The notes below the pieces were generated by a model, which saw only the letters and a program-made list of their open reading frames with translations, did no database searches and was not told the DNA's origin. Source: Progne subis subis (taxonomy: Eukaryota > Chordata > Aves > Passeriformes > Hirundinidae). Taken from it: DNA of 64,000 nucleotides. Within the stretch, counting starts at the first letter, position 1, and every line of letters begins with the position of its first letter. Below are positions 25,890-37,120 of this stretch, in pieces. The translations under genes and the position numbers were made by a program. The stretch is from positions 248,001 to 312,000 of the forward strand of contig JAKJHU010000082.1 in NCBI GenBank assembly GCA_022316685.1, read 5' to 3'.

Positions 25890-28800
25890 ATATGTTTGCA
25901 ACGCACATGTGTGTATTGCATTTATATCCGGTCATGGAACTCTTTGATATCCTACATTCATTCTCTTTCTTGTGCATTGTGACAGTGTAATTTCTGGCAT
26001 GCAAACAGAAAACGGTTCCATTTTCTTACTATTTGATGCTCAAGCTTTTATGTCTCTTTCTTTTCTATAAGATAAAATTTCAACTGTTTTCACATTACTG
26101 TAAATCTTAACTCTTTCTGTTATTCATGCAGTAGTCTCTTCTGCCTTCCTGTCCAGTCTTCCTTAAAAAATAATTTGATTTTCTAATGGAAATGACTGTA
26201 GTTGATCCATTCCACATTCCAAAGAGCATGCCCAGTTAAAACAACCATCCACCTTCTCATCTACTGCACATTAAGCAGTTTTGTAGACAAGGATTTTATT
26301 GCCATTTCGAGTACTGGTTTGAAATGTCATTGTAGTCACAGACTTGGTCAGCGTTGTCTGATCAAAGTCTTTTTTATCTGTTTAAAAGAGGCAGGAGTAT
26401 TAAAAAAAAAGACATTGTAATTTTAATAACTTTTTGTTTCTTTCCCCCTCAGTATATCCTGAAACCTTCAGCCAAAAATAGTTTTATGGGTTAGTACACC
26501 AAGAGACACCTGGAACAACTTTATACCCAGCTGGGAAGTTAAATAACCTCTGAAAACCGAAGACTGTATCCAGATTTATACAAAAGTAATAGATAGGGCT
26601 GCAGAAAAGCATGTTACTCCCATGAAACTTTCTGGGTTTCTGAAGTACAAGGATGGAATACCATTGTAACATCTTTGTTCCCAATTTGAGACAGCTTCTC
26701 TTTGGCAAGCTTTGTGCACCTCACCCAGGGAAAGCTGAACTCTTTTATTGTACAATGTACTTAACTGGGAAAAAAAAATTCTGCTGCTTCTTTGTTCCCA
26801 GCACAGACATAAATATTGACAATACACGGCCATGGAGTTTCAACAGCTGATGAATGCACAATTGCCCCACGAGCTAGTACTGAAAATAAGACTGAGAGCT
26901 TTTCCTGAACTCTGTTTCACATGTTTGCAGTGCTTCACGCTGCTGAGAGTGTTTCTTGTTAGGCGGCAACTACGGAAGCACCAGCCCAGGGCTCTCCATT
27001 GTGCCATTCCCTCTCCATGTGTTTGGAGCGCTCCACCATGGAGGGCTGGGAGCAGAGCTGCAGGAAAATTATTGAATTATGGTTCACCACCAGGGTCTTT
27101 CACAGGGCTGTTCCAAAGGGTGTTAGCAGCACTGTTCCTGTTGCCAGTAGAGACATGGAAACCATAATGAGCAAACCACTGGCAATACCTACTCCAAAGG
27201 CAGCAAAATGCCTCTAGGGAAAAAGGGTACCTGCTCTGGTGCATGCCTTTTCATCACCAGGAATGAAGTTATGAACATACAAAACTTTCTGCGTTCATTT
27301 TATTCTGCTAAGTTTCAATAATAAGGGCTACAGTTGTTTATTATTTTAAACCCCTATGTTAGACAGGGGCTTATAAAATTAAAGCCTTTGCTCCCCTTTC
27401 ATTTTTGCACTGTTCAAGTGCTGTGTATTTTCAATTTATGGCCATGTCTTTTTCAGAGGAAAACAGAACCAAAAAGAATATACCAGGCTTGTACCTTGCT
27501 AATCTTACAAAGGTGATGAATTATAATTACTTTCTGAGGTATCACTGGAGCAATTTTGCCAATATATTTAGCAGAAATATTTTTTGAGATTGGGTGCATT
27601 AAGAGAGTATGAATTTTGCTCTTCTGTAGCTTTAGTGGTTATCTCTATTCTTTGTGTCTTTATTCTCCATGCTAACAAAAATGAAGTTGGATTCCAGGAG
27701 AGTCCAGCAACCAGAAGTCTGATCATTGGATACACAATCTGAGACATGCTGCTTTAGGGAACCTGATCCATTTCAGTTTACATTACTCCCCACACATTGC
27801 TTGTTATGCCTTTCTTTATTAAAAACAAACCCAAATATTTGATCCAAATGTACAAAGATTGCACAGGATCGCAGCTTCTGGGTGCCATAAAAATATTTTT
27901 ACAAAATGTGTTGTAAAAAGTGTTGCATGGTTTGGTGCATGGGAGTACTGGTTTCTTTGGGAACACCAAGGCCTTGAGGGATGGGCTGGCTGCTATTCCT
28001 GTGGTTGGTTGGAATGCTGTGAGCTCTGCAGGCTCTGGGGGCAGCAAGGCTATGCAGGAACAAGGCCTGGCAGCTTCCTCAGCTGTGCTGAGAGGGAAAA
28101 CCTAATGCCATTCTGTGGCTGGTGATACTGCCTGAAACATGAGGGAGATTATACAGCACAGGATTATGTACAATCAACAGGAATTAATTTAGTGACTTGG
28201 TGGTTTGATTTCTTTGGCAATCTTTTTGATATTTATGTTTTGTCATTTGAGTTTTTTTCTCCTATCTCCTTAGATTTGCTCACTTGTTGTAGAACTACTT
28301 TAAGCAGTTGCTCCATAAAGGTCAGCAGCTACAGGATCACCCAGAGGGGTATTAATGCCAAGACAGGCTGTTGAAAGTCTAGATGAGGCTGCTGAATCAT
28401 CCAGGTTCCTCCTAATTTTCCATTATTTTTACTCAGTAATTTTATCAGGGCAGAACCTGATAAAACCTTACAAACCCCCTGAGACTGGGTTATCCTAGAT
28501 TTGAGATTCTTAGTCTGGTCAGCATGTGTGAATTAAGGGAAATGAAATCCCCTCAGAGGAGATGTACTCACAGTTTTATTTCCTCTCCCTCTCTCAGTAT
28601 CCATATGTTTTTGCAAACATCCTTAATGTTGGTATTATAATTTCTATTTCAGGATACAAGAAACAGCTCCATCCCACCAGACCTTTACCTGCTGTCACTA
28701 CAGTAAAGCCTTTCCTGGTGCTGTTCTGTGGAGATGGAGATCTGTGTGTGCTGGCACCAAAACTTTGAGATGAGGCAGGGTTGTGTCCCAGTACACTGGG

Positions 28801-29684
28801 ACCCCTACCAGGGAGAAGTGTAAAGCTGCCTCTGAGGTTACAGCTGTGGACACAAATTATTTATTATTTTATTATTTATATTTTATCAAAGCTCAAAAGG
28901 CTTTGCCAAAGTGAAGTAAGGACTGCTACTCCATTACCCTCTGCCCATCCTTCATCTGGGGCTTCTCATCTCCCACGGCATTATTTTCAGTTTAGAGTCA
29001 GGCAGGGACAGCTCCTGCAATGGATTTCATCCCCACAGGAGGAACTTCAGAACCCTCTGATCCTTTCTGATCCTTACTTTGTTCCAGAATAGAATAAGGA
29101 ATGGTGCTCAGCAAGCTCAGCTTCACCACATGCCAGACAGGAAAATAAATTGCTCCCTCCCATTAACCTTGGGTGAGGTAAAAAGCAGTCCCACCACCAC
29201 TACAAGGTATTACCTGTTGGGATGAACAAATAGAAACAGTTTATTTTAATTAGTATTAAAGATGTCACAAATCCTACATGTCTATTTCTAATTTGAACTG
29301 GTATCAGCCAATGCAGTAAATACTGAGAATAATCTCAACTGTGCATTTTAAAGTTTACTTGCAAAGATAAAACACATCTGTGGAGGGGGTAGAAGTGAAA
29401 GAGAAATGGGTACTATTAATCACAAAAAGTCATGTAGGCAGTTATATTAATTCAGATAACATCTTCAATTTGCATTTGTAGGTTTTGCAGCTTTTCCCAG
29501 CCTTAGATCAGAACTTCAAAAACTTAAAGGCATCATTGATGCCATTTTAGACCTCTGTTGTTACCTCTGGATTCCTGATGCCATGAATTGTGAGTACCTC
29601 TTCAGAACTGCTTTCTTTTGGATACACTTATTTATTGCCGGTGTAAAAAAGCCACCTCACCACAGGACAGACCCTGAAGAGCTG

Positions 29685-30105
29685 CAGTGAGTTCAGGGAA
29701 GGGAACAGGGAAGAGTCTGGAGTACCAGGCTAATGAAGAGCAGCTGAGGGAGCTGGGGGAGCTCAGCCTGCAGAAAAGGAAGCTTTTCACTGTCTCCAGT
29801 TCCCTGACAGGAGGCTGCAGCCTGGTGGGGTTGGTTTCTCTCCTCAAGTAACAAGTGATAGGACAAGAGGAAACAGCCTCGAGCTGTGCTGGGGAGGTAT
29901 GGATTGAATACTGGGGAAAATTTCCTCATTGGAAGGAGGGTCAGGCATTGGAAGATGATGTCCAGGGCAGTGTAGAATCACCATCCCTCCGGGAATTCCA
30001 AGACACGTGAATGGGGGACCTGGGGATGTGTTAGTGATGGGCTTGGCAGTGCTCAATGATCTTAGAGGTATTTTCCAACCTGGATGGTTTACAGTTCTAA
30101 ACAGT
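29685..30105 (+). repeat. CR1 LINE 3' fragment
   Basis: It contains GAGCTCAGCCTGCAGAAAAG, CTGACAGGAGGCTGCAGCC, TGATAGGACAAGAGGAAACA and ATTTTCCAACCTGGATGG, in CR1 3' order. The terminal octamer repeat is decayed. Confidence 0.9.
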
Positions 30106-30592
30106 TTTTCAGGGAGAAAAAGAGAGACTTTTGGCTTTTGATTAGGGGCAAAACCCCACCACATGTATGTCTTTATGTACATATGTGTGTATATGTTCTG
30201 GTTGGTTTTTAATTTTGTTTGAATGTTTGTTTTAATTTATTTGAATGGAAAATGCTGCGTAATGCACTCCAATGAGTAATCAAAAATAAGTACAGTGATA
30301 CATTTTAGTTTGCTGAATGTCTTACTGCAAACCAAGTTTTAGTGATAACACACATGCCTGTATTACTTTGCTTAGGTTTAAAAATGTAGGTTTATTTACA
30401 GTAGAGAAAATACTTTGTTTGCTTCTTGTGTAATGTATGAGTACAACCTGAAAAGATCTGCTCCAGTAACAAAAAGATAAAAATCTATTAGATGGAGAAA
30501 CGCACTGATGAATTCACAAATATATAAAAGAATTAAAGGCTGTCAATAAGGTTGTAAATTGCTGTTTTCATGTTGCCCTAATGTTTTCTATG

Positions 30593-30621
30593 ATAACAAC
30601 AACAACAATAATAATAATAAT
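30593..30621 (+). repeat. AAC/AAT trinucleotide repeat
   Basis: AAC units change to AAT units without interruption. Confidence 0.85.
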
Positions 30622-31678
30622 CAGGAATAACAGAAATTTTAAAATAATTTAAGTCCATTTCTAAATATGAAATTGACTATTAAATATTTACATTTAATTT
30701 TAAATATTTTTTTTCTTAGCAGAAAGATTTGCTGATATGTGCTGATAACAAGCATCATGAAGAGCCTGCTTCACGTCACTAAAAACTTAAAACTAGGAAA
30801 TGATCTAGGATACTAGGATGGTAGGAACTGATCTAACATAACATTTTTGTTCAAGATATTCAGAAATTTTAATATTAGTTTTGTATTAAACAGAAATTGT
30901 GAACATTTTTACAGTTGTTATTCCTGCAGACAAAATGTACTTATGTGGCCTTGATTCTGCAAATATTCTTCTAAGATTAATATATGTGAGAGAATAAAAT
31001 GTAATACGATTGATAACAAAAGAAAACTGCTGTATTGCCAATCTTAACAGCCATGTGACAATGTGATTGCTGGCACAATGAATAGAAGTGTGAATATCTC
31101 TAGTTTTAAAATTAATATAGATTTTTTTTTTCATTTACTTTCTAGTTGTTCTATTACAAGTCCTAGTTGTTGTATTTCCCTTCAGTTATCAAATGCAGAA
31201 ACTGGAATTACAGGAACCCCCAAACTACACAATATTCTCCCTATGTCCCACAACATTCAGAAGCTATTAATAGTCCAGTATTGAGGGAGGTGGATACCCT
31301 CAAGATTGCTCCAAGTATCCTTTGCAACATCAGCGACCATTCAGGGTGCTCAGGAAGGTCCTGTTGTGGCAAGATTGACTGGGAGAATGGAGAAGTGGGA
31401 GCAACTCATTTTAAACAGCAGATTATAAAAGCAAAAGTCAAATATGAAATTGCAAAGAAAACAAAGTACTCAGGAAAATAACCCAGACAAGCCACTAAGC
31501 AGCATTCACTTCCATGCCATTTTGTTTCTATGCATTGGAGCAGCTATACTAGCAAGTGCTGCAGCATTTGGTAAGCAGAGCACTTGAAGATGCAAAGGTA
31601 CTTAAGGAAAGAGGACAAAAAACCACACCACTCAAACATATCAACACATTGTATACATAGCTCCGCTTTTTCCTTTTT

Positions 31679-31745
31679 TTTGTTTTTTTTTGTTTGTTTG
31701 TTTTTGTTTTTGTTTTTGTTTTTGTTTTTGTTTTTCTTTTTCTTT
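31679..31745 (+). repeat. TTTTTG hexanucleotide repeat
   Basis: About six TTTTTG units within a longer T-rich stretch. It lies in the CLSTN2 3' flank or UTR, where the transcript would carry CAAAAA units. Confidence 0.85.
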
Positions 31746-32839
31746 TTAAACAGTGTTTAAGAAAAATATGCTGTGTTACCATAACAAACTAAAATACTCT
31801 TTCAACCTTTTAAGATTTAAGTTTTTGTTTTCAACTATTTTGGTTCCAAATAGGTTTTATTTTTCCTTGTCTACTTTATAAAACCTTCTCTCGACATTAA
31901 TGGCTTCAGGAAGAAGAAATAAGGGAGAATTATGAGCTCAGAAGAGGGCTCACAGTGTTGTTACTTTCTCTTGTGCACTACAGGCAGGCAGGGGTAAAGA
32001 AGAAATAGGGCATCATGTTTTTATACAATACAAGTCAGACAGGAATTCCAGCTGGCTTTCACTAAGCAAAAGGGAACATTTTCCTCATCTAAAATAATTG
32101 TTTAAATCCCAGCCATACATAGCTATGGAATAATGGGGTAACTTATTTTCCACTAGTTTAGTAAGATGCTGCAGCAAGCTAAGTGATTCCAGGAGACAAA
32201 TGGTTTAAAGCATCAGTTTGCTGCAAATTGCTCAATCCATAAGTAATGAGCAGTTCTACAGATTTTCAGTTAATCAATCCCATTAGAATTTACAGTGTGC
32301 ATAAGACCATATTACTCAATCTGTGGACACAGAATGACCTGGGTTTTTTTTCAGTAGTCTTCAGCAGCCCCTTCTTTTTGCTGTTTTTTTTTAAACTAAT
32401 TTTTAATTTTTTTTGTAGGTTGGATAAAAATCCCTCTCTTGAGGGTCTGACAGCATGCCTGAAAAAAATACACTGTCTACGTCTACATAGGCACATATGC
32501 ATGCCCTGTCAAGTCCTATATATTCCTATGTAGAAGACAGTTAACATCCAAGAGGCAGGATGAGATGACATGTGATTCAGCCCCTGTACCACTAAAGCCC
32601 TGCCCCAATTTGGAGGTGGATTATGTTTTTTACATCTATAAGAATGTGAAGTTAGATGGCACTGGTATTTGGACCCACAGGACTAAGTCTTCATAACAAG
32701 CTGAAATATCTCCTGTGTGAAAAATGTAGCAGAGGCAAAAACTTCTATGGATGGAGTGACAGGACTTTTGTCCCACATCTGCAGGGTAGAGACAGGAAAT
32801 TGAGAACTATGCTTGCTAACAGATCAAGTTCTAGATTAC

Positions 32840-32845
32840 TTTATT
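32840..32845 (-). promoter_or_regulatory. CLSTN2: Candidate proximal CLSTN2 polyadenylation signal (AATAAA)
   Basis: This is the first AATAAA on the minus strand below the CLSTN2 stop, about 205 nt downstream. A T/G-containing stretch follows within 30 nt. Other AATAAA hexamers lie further down, so this is only the nearest candidate and the true 3' UTR may be much longer. Confidence 0.3.
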
Positions 32846-33049
32846 ACTGTGTGTGCGAGGAGGTTTGTACCACATTTTCCCCAGGCTTTGTAAGAAAAGG
32901 GTAAGTTCTTTCATCATTACTACAATAAGATCATTTTAGGCAAAACAGTTATAGGCAAGCAGAAGTTCAAATCCTGTCAATGAATTCATAGACTATGAAA
33001 AAACATTGTATTGGTTGTTACAAAAGAGCTGTGGCTGGAGGGCTGTTTG

Positions 33050-33259
33050 TTAGTAGGGGAGTGTTGAGTCATCCCATTCCAACTGCTCTTGCCTGGTGGC
33101 ATTTTGTTTGTCTCCATTTTGGACAATCACTTCTTCCTCCTCCTCGTCCTCCTCTTCCTCCTCTTCACTGTCATCTGATTCAGCACTGGTTGTATCTTCC
33201 TCTTCATCATCTACGTCTTCTTCCTCACTCTCCTCTGTCTGGTGTGGTTTCTCATATTT
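33050..33259 (-). CDS. CLSTN2: CLSTN2 last coding exon: acidic cytoplasmic tail and stop
   Basis: This is the final coding exon of calsyntenin-2. It follows an acceptor AG (33260-33261) and starts in phase 0 with KYEKPHQ. It then runs through a long Glu/Asp-rich stretch and ends QNATRQEQLEWDDSTLPY followed by TAA at 33050-33052. The WDDS motif near the C-terminus is the second of the two tryptophan-acidic motifs by which calsyntenins bind kinesin light chain for vesicle transport (family knowledge). The acidic run and the QNATRQ..LEWDDSTL ending identify the family. Joined to the previous exon at NPME|KYE, the register fits a calsyntenin tail. The paralogue call rests mainly on the juxtamembrane exon and the large introns. 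In this sequence the exon would be read out of frame because of an extra base in the preceding exon. Confidence 0.93.
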   Translation of the reverse strand, partial: KYEKPHQTEESEEEDVDDEEEDTTSAESDDSEEEEEEDEEEEEVIVQNGDKQNATRQEQLEWDDSTLPY

Positions 33260-33843
33260 CTAAAATACATTTAAATAAATGAGACAGTAGCAGAAATGTA
33301 CCTTCTTGCCAGCCAGAGCTGTCTCAAATGAGCATTTAGAAATGCTTACATGCTAGGCAAATCTGCTTTCCATCATTATGTGATTATTAGGTATCAAATT
33401 CATACAAGTTGGTAGCAAACATTCAAAAACTACTCTAAGAAGAATAGAATGTCAATAAGCAATCTCTTTGTTAGCCACACTGCCAAAATTTAAACCTTCA
33501 GCATCAGCTTCTTTAAACTGCTGATGATTTCCCCTCCTTTTAGTGTATAAATGCTTAACATGAAAAAGTTAAAACCAAAGCAACTCTATCATCTTGAGTT
33601 CCTAAAAACAGACATGGATGGAGTGGAAGTGATGCTGTACCAGAGTTCTTCACCATCATCTTTAGTAATTATACGTGACAACAAATTTGAAGTTCTGTTA
33701 TATCTGATCAAGGTGTGCAGAGCTGAGAACTGGGCTGGGCTGCCTGAGTGTACACACATGCAACTGAACAACTGCACCCTGAAAGAGGCTCAAACCCACT
33801 GCCAGCCCAGCCAGTGGCTCTTGGCAGTGCCAGGGTACAGTAC

Positions 33844-34029
33844 CTCCATGGGGTTGACAGTGAATGGTGAGAGCAGAGTCATCCCAGTCCATCTCATTCT
33901 CCTTGGCTCCCTCGTGCCCCATGGAGCCGTGCTGATGGGCCGTGCGGAGCCGGAACACACCCAGTGTTATCACCAACACCAGGACACTCACACAGATGAT
34001 GATAACAATCGTGGCCATGCTGGGAACCA
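33844..34029 (-). CDS. CLSTN2: CLSTN2 exon: transmembrane helix and first WDDS motif (1-bp frameshift)
   Basis: The exon starts after a CAG acceptor (34030-34032), completing a valine codon with the base carried over from the exon above. It encodes VPSMATIVIIICVSVL and the rest of a single hydrophobic transmembrane helix, then FRLRTAHQ as the cytosolic anchor. KENEMDWDDSALTI follows, the first kinesin light chain binding motif. The next residues should be TVNPME before the donor at 33842-33843. One extra base (plus-strand G at 33862) sits between the ATT and ACT codons and shifts the frame. Without that base the exon is 185 bp and both phases agree with the neighbours. As written, translation would stop two codons into the next exon. 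The donor (GAG|GTACTG) is weak. This may be a sequencing error or a real lesion. Confidence 0.92.
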
Positions 34030-35578
34030 CTGGGTGACAAAGGGAATGCAGTTAACACTTGTGGAACAAGTCACCTAAACCCCACTAACCTTATGTTTTC
34101 AACTCACAGCACCCCCTCCTTTGGACTGAGAATCAGGACAGACACCTGCCATGTGCCTGGATGACAGATAGTGTTGACCGGTGCCCATCCACTAAGGTGG
34201 AGCACACACAAATTGTATTCACAGATATCTTATCCTGAGTACAATAAATCCTAACTAAAAAGTGTACTTTGCTCTTTGAGCAACTTAACTACAGAAGACA
34301 AATAGTTAAAAAGTGTAGAATCAATAAGGTTTTGCAGTAAAATTCTTTTATCTCACCTGTGTGTTGATCCCTTCTGATCACAGCTGAGGCCTCAACCTTA
34401 CTTGAGACAAAATGTACATCTCAAAGCTTTTATTTTGAAAGGTTTCAAATGCTTGTGATTTGAATCTCAAGCTCCTAAAAATAAATGCATTGCCACCCTA
34501 TCTGCCTGTGTTACAACCTTCCTGGGAGACTCTTGAGGACTCAAGACATTTTTCCTCACTCTTTGGTTGCACTCTGAGAAGCCCTGTCTCCATCTAGTCA
34601 CAGGAAAACCCTCTCTGAACTACCACATGTAATAATCAGCTCCATAATTAGGTTAGTGGAGAAATGCTGCCACCTTCTATGTACCTTGAGGTACTGCAGT
34701 TCCAGGAGCAATGGAATAACGCAGCCCATAAGCCATTTTATTGCCTTGCCCTGCCTATAAGAATGGGAGTCTAAAATTGAAACACTATTTAGGAACAAAA
34801 AATCCAATGTGCAATATTTTATCCACTAAACATTCAGTTTCATTTAGTGGACTGTCTGTACAATGTAAAGAAAAATACAGTAATTTTCTAAGCATGTCTA
34901 TATATAGCTACTTATAACTGCCTACACTTTACATCAGCTTTATTTCTTTACATATGAATAATTAAGCTAAAATGATTTCAGAATCCAACTTTTAAACAGG
35001 TATTATTGCCCTGGATTTAACTTCACTGAAAAGATTTCAGATCTGGATATATATTTTAACTCATATAGCCTAAAAATTAAATTAAAATATATCCTAATGC
35101 CTGCTGCACACAGCTAGATGAACCTATCTTACCTCCAGAGAGCCCAGACTGAGGCCTTGACAGCAGCTAACAGAGGCACTGGAGCAATTATGCTTTTAAA
35201 AAATAATACAGTTTCTTCCTTTTGTTTAGAAAGGAGTGGGTAGAAATTAATATGGTACAGAACTACAAATGTACAAGGACAATATGAGCATATATATTAC
35301 CCTTCATACCATTCACTACTAGAAACAAGGTATTTTTTAACTGTCGGGGTCAGAGTACAAAACCATTAATGAAGACTTTAAAAAAATTATACCAGGTTTT
35401 AATTACAAGGTACTGGACAGAATAGAATTCAGTGTAACCTTCTTTCACACCTGTGCAATGATCTCTGAAGCTGACACTATGGACCTCAGGGCTTTAGTCT
35501 GTGGAGCAAGCTGACCCACAAGGGAAACACTGACACACCAAAATCATTGTGAGCAGTCTCTGGGAAGGTGTCACATAC
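34030..35578 (-). other. CLSTN2: CLSTN2 intron of about 1.5 kb
   Basis: The intron lies between GTATGT and CAG. It holds no exon that I can recognise, and the flanking exons join in phase to HSSVVPS. Confidence 0.75.
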
Positions 35579-35702
35579 CTGAGCTGTGAAATGCACTTAC
35601 ACTCCCTTCAGGGTGCTGAACAGATTGGTGAAATTGGGGCTGGACTATCATGTGATTTACATGTTCCATGAAGTTGGAGTTAGAACTGTGTAGAATATTA
35701 AC
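35579..35702 (-). CDS. CLSTN2: CLSTN2 exon: juxtamembrane stalk
   Basis: The 124-bp exon lies between a CCCAG acceptor (35703-35707) and the donor G|GTATGT (35573-35578). It starts in phase 0 with VNILHSSNSNFMEHVNHM, continues QPQFHQSVQHPEG, and ends HSS plus one base. That base combines with the next exon to give HSSVVPSMATI. The MEHVNH..QPQF..SV.HPE..HSSVVPS pattern is the calsyntenin-2 stalk as I know it, and separates it from calsyntenin-1. This region lies between the ectodomain and the membrane, where calsyntenins are shed by alpha-secretase-type proteases (family knowledge). A stronger-looking GTAAGT at 35595-35600 inside the exon would break the phase, so it was not chosen. Confidence 0.9.
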
Positions 35703-35972
35703 CTGGGAGAAGCGAAAAATAAGAGACCAGGTACTAAAAAGTGTTTTATACTCCAAGCCTGCCGGTTCCATATATAACATTGGACGATGAAGTTCATCAG
35801 CAGATAGGAACACTACTTCATAGATCTTAAAGGCCAAATTAACTCCTTTTTTTTTATGCCAGCGGAAGATGCACATCTTAATATATTCCTAATCTGTAGC
35901 ATGAAAAACGCATTCTAACGTTTCTGGCCATTGACTCTGAAGTGGCACAGAGCAGGACTCTTGATTTACCTG

Positions 35973-36018
35973 TTTGGCTAAGTAGTGACTTTTTCTTTGG
36001 CTAAGTAGTGACTTTTTC
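35973..36018 (+). repeat. Perfect 23-bp tandem duplication
   Basis: TTTGGCTAAGTAGTGACTTT plus TTC occurs twice back to back without a mismatch, in the 549-bp CLSTN2 intron. Confidence 0.95.
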
Positions 36019-36221
36019 CTCTCTCTATATTAATTAGCTTTTAGGTGTTACCTAAACATTATGAAATCTGTTAATTTTATTAACAATTATTAAGCTGTTA
36101 ATTGTCTTTATAAACTATTATTAATTTTAACCATATTGCTAAGTAGGTCCCGCAATTTTCATGGAGTTGTTACCTGGGCTCTAGGCCTTGGTTCTAGGTC
36201 AGAAAACACGACTCAATCATT

Positions 36222-36269
36222 GCTCACCTCCAAGCTGAATTCATTACTCACCTCCAGGTTGAACTCGTT
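36222..36269 (-). repeat. 24-bp tandem duplication across a CLSTN2 splice donor
   Basis: Units 36,246-36,269 and 36,222-36,245 match at 19 of 24 positions, with all differences being transitions. Each carries a GAG|GTGAGY donor. Confidence 0.9.
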
Positions 36270-36397
36270 GCTGGTGTAACGCCCGTTGAGCTCGGAGCAT
36301 TTGACCTTGAACTTCCTGTCCGAGGTGGCTGAGGTGCCCCAGTTGCGGTAACGGAGCTGCCGCAGCACCTGCTCATAGCTGAACATGCTGTCCACAC
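36252..36397 (-). CDS. CLSTN2: CLSTN2 exon: membrane-proximal ectodomain, with duplicated 3' end
   Basis: The exon begins after CTGCAG, completing the glycine codon of GVDSMFSYEQVLRQLRYRNW. It ends KVKCSELNGRYTSNEFNLE at GAG|GTGAGT, giving 146 bp and phase 2 to 0. SYEQVLRQLRYRNW and CSELNGRY.SNEF are conserved calsyntenin blocks in the last folded part of the ectodomain. The final 24 bp, donor included, are followed at once by a diverged copy (36222-36245) carrying a second donor, GAG|GTGAGC. Using that donor would extend the exon to 36228 and add eight residues in frame. The proximal donor is taken as the default because the resulting NLE|VNILH junction matches the family. Confidence 0.93.
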
Positions 36398-36949
36398 CTG
36401 CAGGGTGCGAGGGGGACAGGCAAGGGAACATTGATCTGGCAATACACAACAAATCAACTGCTCACAGAACACATGGAACGCAGCAGAATGGTCGGGAAAT
36501 GACAGGGCATTAAATGTTTCCTGATACTCGATTATGTGAGGATAGTCTTCATAACTGAACGTAGGTCCCTAATGGAGAGGGATAAATACAATAACAATGG
36601 TACAGAATAAATTACTTAGTGAAAAAGATGGCCAATGTCCCAGCATTGTACAGGAACCCCTTCACTCCGACATTCCACTATGATGGTCCACAAGAACCCT
36701 ACATTTAAAGAGAGCAAGAATGCCTTTTTCCTTACTTGGGGAATAGCAGGAGGGAGGCTGAGAATCCAAAGGGCAAACACAGCACATTCAGAGATCAAGA
36801 AGCAGCTGTTTTTTAAGATACACTCACTCTTGGGATATTTTCATGGCTAAAAATCACAGATTTCTGTCCAATTTCTTATATATTCGAACTTTCATTCCAA
36901 TATATAACTGATGTGACAAAATAAGGGAAAACAAATTTCATGAACTTAC

Positions 36950-37120
36950 CATAGATTGAATATCCTGCAGTGGAATTTGTGGCATCTAAATGTTTTCCTT
37001 GAAGCTCCCCATGATCTAGTTCTAAACACTCTTGTTCAGGATCTAGCTCTGCACCAATGACCAAAACATCACAGAAATCCAAGTTGTGGAGCATTTCCTC
37101 TACTACCACTTGCTTACTGT
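36950..37120 (-). CDS. CLSTN2: CLSTN2 exon: membrane-proximal ectodomain (LHNLDFCDVLVIG block)
   Basis: The 171-bp exon lies between the acceptor TTCACAG (37121-37127) and the donor ATG|GTAAGT (36944-36949). It encodes VVEEMLHNLDFCDVLVIG, then LDPEQECLEL, and ends ATNSTAGYSIYG. LHNLDFCD, LDP.QECLEL and the N-S-T glycosylation sequon in ATNSTAGYSIYG are conserved in calsyntenins. Phases are 1 on entry and 1 on exit and match both neighbours (GAC across the entry junction, GGT across the exit junction). The intron to the next exon is only 552 bp. Confidence 0.93.

Larger units (their letters stand above)
19506..29684. other. Intergenic, only simple repeats
   Basis: About 10 kb with a CA microsatellite and a TG/TTTG tract. 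Open frames up to about 146 codons (near 23,400-23,800) do not resemble known proteins. Confidence 0.55.
30106..33049. other. CLSTN2 3' flank, probably partly 3' UTR
   Basis: This lies directly below the CLSTN2 stop codon. At least part must be 3' UTR on the minus strand, but its end cannot be fixed from sequence alone. Contains an AAC/AAT repeat and a TTTTTG repeat. Confidence 0.5.

Noticed and set aside
33589..34078. A 175-codon plus-strand open frame over the CLSTN2 transmembrane exon
   Set aside because: It is the antisense shadow of the minus-strand exon.
35595..35600. GTAAGT as the donor of the juxtamembrane CLSTN2 exon
   Set aside because: It gives the wrong phase and drops HSS. The donor at 35,573-35,578 joins in frame to HSSVVPS.
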